A stretch of 64,000 nt of DNA from the NCBI GenBank assembly GCA_037013495.1, contig JAZDXN010000013.1, forward strand, positions 2,666,001-2,730,000. Reading direction: 5' to 3'. The translations under genes were made by a program, and so were the position numbers. A model generated the notes under the pieces. That model had not been told where the DNA came from. It made no database searches and worked only from the letters and a program-made list of their open reading frames with translations. This DNA is from Hippophae tibetana (lineage: Eukaryota; Streptophyta; Magnoliopsida; Rosales; Elaeagnaceae). Of this stretch, positions 58,369 to 64,000 are shown one piece after another. Numbering within the stretch: the stretch's first letter is position 1; the number at the start of each line of letters is the position of its first letter.

Positions 58369-60459
58369 TGATGAACGAAAACCGGCATCGCCGATCTTCG
58401 CAAATACTTTGGTTTTAATATTTATAAAACTCTCGCAAGTGCACGAATCATTTCGAAGAAAATGATAAGTATACTCCCAAGGTCGATCTAAGGAAGGAAT
58501 GTATGTGGTTTTTAATTTATTATTCAAACTTTTAAAAACGAAATTAAATCCTAAACATCCTGTCACGATAGTTTGGTTTTTGTGGTCCTAATCTAATAAC
58601 ATAAAATAAACATATATACAGATTAATTAAATATAATCTAATAACATAAAAATAAACATAGATACAAATTCAATAAATAATTATCTAAAAATAAACATAT
58701 ATACGGATTCAATAAATATTCATGCAAATTTTTATCATTTATATTAGCGGAGTATTTATGGATATAATAACTAAATTAATTATGCTTGCTCATATTAACT
58801 AGGTTATTAAAGATATAAATTGATATTTTATTGATTCTCTCTTTTTTATATAAATACCACCTTTGGTGGGGTTAGATATTCTTTGTTAACTAAACAAATC
58901 AATTAACACCTATGGGTGGGGTTGATAACTAATATGCTTAATTAAATTAATTCCTTTTTCTAAGAGATTGAAAATGAACCATTTAAATGCCACCTTTGGT
59001 GGGGTTAGACAATTTAAACATTATTCAAGGTGTCCAAATTAAACTTAAGAATTTAATTATCCGAGTACTAACTTTCAAGTTTTAAAACCACTATTGAAAA
59101 CATGTTGTCAATACATTTTCACATAATAATTCTTATAAAAACTTTTGAAATAGAGTTTCACTCTAACTACCGGGCGATTGTACCAACAAATAAAAGAGCA
59201 CTACTCTAAATTAGACCGGATAACTAAACCTTAAAATCTAATTTTCGGGTTTAAGTTTGTAATGAAAAATAATATATTTCTCTCTAACATTCTTAATATA
59301 AAATCTTGAATAAAAACAAAATCAATTCATTTTAAAGATTTTTACCTATTTAATATTTCGCAAGCATAACAACGTCGTTATTACATCATTTTTACTAAAC
59401 AGCTAGCATAGTTAAATTTAACCACAGACAAGTTGAATATAACATGTAAGAATAAAGCATAAAAATAACTGTAAAGAAAATAAAATCCTTACAGAACTTC
59501 GACGCTATTCCCGTTGCTAGAAAACCTCCGAGCGGAATTTGCACTTCCATATATTGAATCAAAAACTAAATTATTACAAAAACATTACAAGTTCCTCTCA
59601 AAAAGAGAAGAACACTAAAACTAAGAGAATTGAACTAAAAACTAAGAAGGAAACTAAGAAAAACTTAGAAACTAAGAAAGAAACTAAGGAAAACTCAAAA
59701 AACTAAGAAATGAGAGAAAGAAAGAAGAGAGAAGTGTGGTTTTAAGGTGTGATTTGAAGTGAAGGGAAGGGGGGTATTTATAGGTGAGGATGGAGAGAAA
59801 AGTTAGAGAAAAAAATGTTAAAAAAATGAAAAAACGCGTATTATTGATTGCTGACGTCATTTGATGACGTCAGCATGACATGGGGCGGCTGCACAGTACC
59901 GGGTATGAACAGTACCGCGGCTGTACAGTACCGGGTATGAACAGTGCCGAGGATGAACAGTGCCGCGTCTGATGAACAGTGCCGAGTCTGATGAACAGTA
60001 CCCAGTCTGATGAACAGTTCCACGTCTCATGAACAGTGCCGAGTCTGATGAACAGTACCCGTGGATGAACAGTGCCGCGCGCTGCTGCTTGGGGCGGTGC
60101 CGGGCGGTGGGGCGCGGCGGCCGGGCGGTGGGGCGCGGCGGCCGGGCGGCGCGGCGGCGCGATTTTCGTCTTTTTGACATTTTTGACCTTTTCGACCCAT
60201 TTTGTCCAATTTTTCCATATTTGTTGACCTTTTCCCACTTATTTATTAATATATTTGTGATGTATTGCTTCAAGTATTCCTGTTTGAGTCTTTAAATTGC
60301 GTTTTTAAGCCAAAATACCTGAAAAACAATAAAAATACCCGTGATTCCGAAAAAGACAAATTTATATAAATATATGATAAAACATATAAATATATGTATT
60401 TTTAATCAATTAATGTGCATAAAATCATGGTTATTTTAGTGCTTTTTGAGCACTCATCA
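58369..60459 (-). repeat. 5' LTR of the Athila element (2,091 bp)
   Basis: It has the same ends as the left LTR. It carries the minisatellite (about 59,893-60,075), TGACGTCA octamers at 59,852-59,859 and 59,865-59,872, and TATA at 59,775-59,782 on the minus strand. The length difference from the other LTR (5 bp) is fully explained by +21 bp in the GC-rich part and -16 bp in the minisatellite. Confidence 0.92.
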
Positions 60460-63400
60460 GTGACACCTTTGTTGCAGCTGAAAGATTTTATTTTGTCAAC
60501 TTTTGCCAAAAAACAAAAAAAAGAAAAAGAATGGAAAAAAGGAAAAATAAATGAACTTTTGCATCAAGAAGTGCTTAGGTTACAAGCTTAGGTATACTTG
60601 TGTTTTATGACTTCCTTTTTTATTTTAGGTATAATTTAATTATTTGTCTAGAGGAAGGAGTCTTTTAGTAGTCAAGTGTTTAATAGTTGTGCTAATGGTT
60701 CTGTGCATTTTTCTAAAACATTAGTAGGTTGAAATCATAAGACCGAGATTTGAACTACAATATGTGGAGCTTGTGAAATCAACTAAGAAATCACAAGAAG
60801 CTATGGCACTGGTGAGAGAAGAATCTGCTAAATCTAAAGCTGCTAAAGAAGTTATCAAATCACTTACTTTTGTGGACAGATTAGAAGAAGCTGAAATCAG
60901 ACTTGCTAAGGCTGTAGTTCCATCTAATGTTGATTTGATAAAGCAATTCGACAATAAATCCGCTAAACATGGACAAGAATCAGACATTTTCTCTTGTTAG
61001 GTGCTCGTTGACACCTTTGTTGCAGCTGAAAGATTTTATTTTTTCAACTATTGCCAAAAAAAAGAAGAAAAAGAATGGAAAAAAGGAAAAATAAATGCAC
61101 TTTTGCATCAAGAAGTGCTTAGGTTACAGGCTCAGGTATACTTGTGTTTTATGACTTCCTTTTTTATTTTTGGTATAATTTAATTATTTGTCTAGAGGAA
61201 GGAGTCTTTTAGTAGTCAAGTGTTTAATAGTTGTGCTAATGGTTCTGTGCATTTTTCTAAAACATTAGTAGGTTGAAATCATAAGACCGAGATTTGAACT
61301 ACAATATGTGGAGCTTGTGAAATCAACTAAGAAATCACAAGAAGCTATGGCACTGGTGACCGAGGAATATGCTAAATCTAAAGCTGCTAAAGAAGTTATC
61401 AAATCACTTAATGCACAGGACAGATTAGATGAAGCTGAAATCAGACGTGCTAAGGCTGCAGTTCCATCTAATGTTGATTTGATAAAGCAATTCGACAACA
61501 AATCCGCTAAACATGGACAAGAATCAGACATTTTCTCTTGTTAGGTGCTCACTGACACCTTTGTTGCAGCTAAAAGATTTTATTTTTTCAACTATTGCCA
61601 AAAACAAAGAATGGAAAAAAGGAAAAATAAATGAATTTTTGCATCAAGAAGTGCTTAGGTTACATGCTCAGGTATACTTGTGATTTATGACTTGCTCTTT
61701 TATTTTAGGTATAATTTAATTATTTGTCCAGGGGAAGGAGTCTTTTAGTAGTCAAGTGTTTAATAGTTGTGCTAATGGTTCTGTGCATTTTTCTAAAACA
61801 TTAGTAGGTTGAAATCATAAGACCGAGATTTGAACTACAATATGTGGAGCTTGTGAAATCAACTAAGAAATCACAAGAAGCTATGGCACTCGTGACAGAA
61901 GAATCTGCTAAATATAAAGCTGCTAAAGAAGTTATCAAATCACTAACTTCTCAGGACAGATTAGACGAAGCTTAAATCAGACTTGCTAAGGCTGCTGTTC
62001 CATCCAATGTTGATTTGATAAAACAATTCGACAGCAAATCCGCTAAACATGGACAAGAATCAGACATTTTCTCTTGTTAGGTGCTCGCTGACACCTTTGT
62101 TGCAGTTGAAAGATTTTATTTTTTCAACTATTGCCAAAAAAAAAAGAATGGAAAAAAGGAAAAATAAATGAACTTTTGAATCAAAAGTGATTAGGTTACA
62201 GGCTCAGGTATACTTGTGATTTATGACTTCCTTTTTTATTTTAGGTATAATTATTTATTTGTCTAAAGGACGGAATCTTTTTGTAATCAAGTGTTTAGTA
62301 GTTGTGCTAATGGCTCTGTGCATTTTTCTAAAACATGAGCAAGTTTAAAGCCTAAGACCGAGATTTGAACTACAATATGTGGAGCTTGTGAAATCAACTA
62401 AGAAATCACAAGAAGCTATGCACTGGTGACAGATGAATCTGCTAAATCTAAAGCTGCTAAAGAAGTTATCAAATCACTTACTTCTCAGGACAGATTAGAC
62501 GAAGCTTAAAGCAGACTTGCTAAGGCTGCAGTTCCATCTATTGTTGCTCTGATAAAGCAATTCGACACCAAATCCGCTAAATATGGACAAGAATAAGACA
62601 TTTTCACTTGTTAGGTGCTCACTGACACCTTTGTTGCAGCTAAAAGATTTTATTTTTTCAACTATTGCCAAAAACAAAGAATGGAAAAAAAGAAAAATAA
62701 ATGAATTTTTGCATCAAGAAGTGCTTAGGTTACATGCTCAGGTATACTTGTGATTTATGACTTGCTCTTTTATTTTAGGTATAATTTAATTATTTGTCCA
62801 GGGGAAGGAGTCTTTTAGTAGTCAAGTGTTTAATAGTTGTGCTAATGGTTCTGCGCATTTTTCTAAAACATGAGCAGGTTTAAAGCCTAAGACCGAGATT
62901 TGAACTACAATATGTGGAGCTTGTGAAATCAACTAAGAAATCACAAGAAGCTATGGCACTGGTGACAGAAGAATCTGCTAAATCTAAAGCTGCTAAAGAA
63001 GTTATCAAATCACTTACTTCTCAGGACAGGTTAGACGAATCTTAAATCAGACTTGCTAAGGCTGCAGTTCCATCTATTGTTGATTTGATAAAGCAATTCG
63101 ACAGCAAATCCGCTAAACATGGACAAGAATCAGACATTTTCTCTTGTTAGGTGCTCGCTGACACCTTTCTTGCAGCTGAAAGATTTTATTTTTTCAACTA
63201 TTGCCAAAAAAAAAAAGAATGGAAAAAAGGAAAAATAAATGAACTTTTGAATCAAAAAGTGATTAGGTTACAGGCTCAGGTATACTTGTGATTTATGACT
63301 TCCTTTTTTATTTTAGGTATAATTATTTATTTGTCTAAAGGACGGAATCTTTTTGTAATCAAGTGTTTAGTAGTTGTGCTAATGGCTCTGTGCATTTTTC

Positions 63401-64000
63401 TAAAACATGAGCAAGTTTAAAGCCTAAGACCGAGATTTGAACTACAATATGTGGAGCTTGTGAAATCAACTAAGAAATCACAAGAAGCTATGCACTGGTG
63501 ACAGATGAATCTGCTAAATCTAAAGCTGCTAAAGAAGTTATCAAATCACTTACTTCTCAGGACAGATTAGACGAAGCTTAAATCATACTTGCTAAGGCTG
63601 CAGTTCCATCTATTGTTGATTTGATAAAGCAATTCGACACCAAATCCGCTAAATATGGACAAGAATAAGACATTTTCACTTGTTAGGTGCTCACTGACAC
63701 CTTTGTTGCAGCTGAAAGATTTTATTTTTTTCAACTATTGCCAAAAAAAAAGAATGGAAAAAAGGAAAAATAAATGAATTTTTGCATCAAGAAGTGCTTA
63801 GGTTACATGCTCAGGTATACTTGTGATTTATGACTTGCTCTTTTATTTTAGGTATAATTTAATTATTTGTCCAGGGGAAGGAGTCTTTTAGTAGTCAAGT
63901 GTTTAATAGTTGTGCTAATGGTTCTGCGCATTTTTCTAAAACATGAGCAGGTTTAAAGCCTAAGACCGAGATTTGAACTACAATATGTGGAGCTTGTGAA
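60460..64000 (+). repeat. PRAF-derived tandem array, block 3 (continues past the window)
   Basis: After the GTGAC duplication the interrupted unit resumes and is followed by units at 60874, 61418, 61954, 62488, 63024 and 63560. Lengths are 534-544 bp. Variants alternate so that two-unit blocks repeat with a step of about 1,070 bp (compare 61,663, 62,731 and 63,807). Several units read GACGAAGCTTAAATC, which puts a stop in the DRLDEA segment. The last unit is cut by the window edge, so the total size of the array is unknown. Confidence 0.9.

Larger units (their letters stand above)
46718..60459 (-). mobile_element. Complete Athila-type Ty3/gypsy LTR retrotransposon
   Basis: The element is 13,742 bp, on the minus strand. 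In its own 5' to 3' order it has LTR (60,459-58,369), tRNA-Asp primer site, leader, a gag-only gene, an intact gag-pol frame, a long 3' noncoding region, a polypurine tract and LTR (48,803-46,718). The LTRs differ by two indels and at least two substitutions over about 2.09 kb. The gag type, FMDD RT, tRNA-Asp primer and long LTRs place it in the Athila lineage. No env-like frame, which many Athila elements have, is visible. All pol motifs I can check are intact, so it may be autonomous or very recently so. Confidence 0.92.

Noticed and set aside
29895..61531. Recurring minus-strand frames of 60-139 codons beginning [11 protein letters not shown] or MSASIYKEKMSDF
   Set aside because: They are exact antisense shadows of the PRAF-derived units and recur only because the units recur. 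They show no protein signature of their own.
28905..64000. CRISPR-like or bacterial repeat array
   Set aside because: The units are over 500 bp, have no spacers, contain eukaryotic splice sites and derive from a plant gene.

Overview
The window is nuclear DNA of a flowering plant, most likely a eudicot. It is AT-rich, full of LTR-retrotransposon remnants, and carries fragments of plant genes with GT-AG introns. I see no intact host gene. The only long intact reading frames belong to one young LTR retrotransposon. Most of the window is accessory, repeat-derived DNA.

Region 1 (1-22,500) is a patchwork of broken Ty3/gypsy elements. LTR family A (about 886 bp, initiator tRNA-Met-type primer site) occurs in six or more copies on both strands, joined to rearranged gag, protease, RT, RNase H and integrase fragments. 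Two copies face each other as a large palindrome centred near 18,830. LTR family B forms an inverted pair (9,421-10,036 and 10,744-11,430) around a 0.7 kb unassigned insert. LTR family C with its leader is tandemly repeated at 20,422-22,500. A small CACTA-like element lies near 11.44-11.67 kb, next to organelle-like DNA at 11.7-13.1 kb.

Region 2 (22,520-29,300) is a gene-capture zone. Two related arms of 0.7-0.9 kb lie in inverted orientation (about 22,850-23,745 and 27,855-28,590). A third, shorter copy (25,241-25,640) lies between them. Between and just after the arms are fragments of three unrelated plant genes, all on the + strand: the promoter and exon 1 of a CCCH zinc-finger protein gene, the promoter and first two exons of a HIPP metal-binding protein gene, and the FYVE-linker exon of a PRAF-type (PH-RCC1-FYVE) gene.

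Region 3 (28,905-64,000, running off the window) is the main surprise. Part of the PRAF exon, its 136-nt intron and part of the next exon were joined head-to-tail and amplified into about 35 units of roughly 542 bp. Unit starts are at 28905, 29584, 30129, 30899, 31440, 31986, 32522, 33059, 33601, 34320, 34865, 37364, 37900, 38371, 38916, 39462, 40005, 40542, 40685, 41227, 41764, 42304, 42775, 43319, 43865, 44409, 44947, 45489, 46035, 46579, 60874, 61418, 61954, 62488, 63024 and 63560. Larger blocks (4.40 kb, 2.17 kb and about 1.07 kb) were duplicated later.

Two copies of an Athila-type retrotransposon interrupt the array: a solo LTR (35,350-37,301) and a complete element on the minus strand (46,718-60,459). 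Both are flanked by the same 5-bp target duplication, GTGAC. The complete element has nearly identical LTRs, a tRNA-Asp primer site, an intact gag-pol frame of 1723 codons, and an extra diverged gag gene upstream. Its leader holds two tandem hairpins with compensatory base changes.
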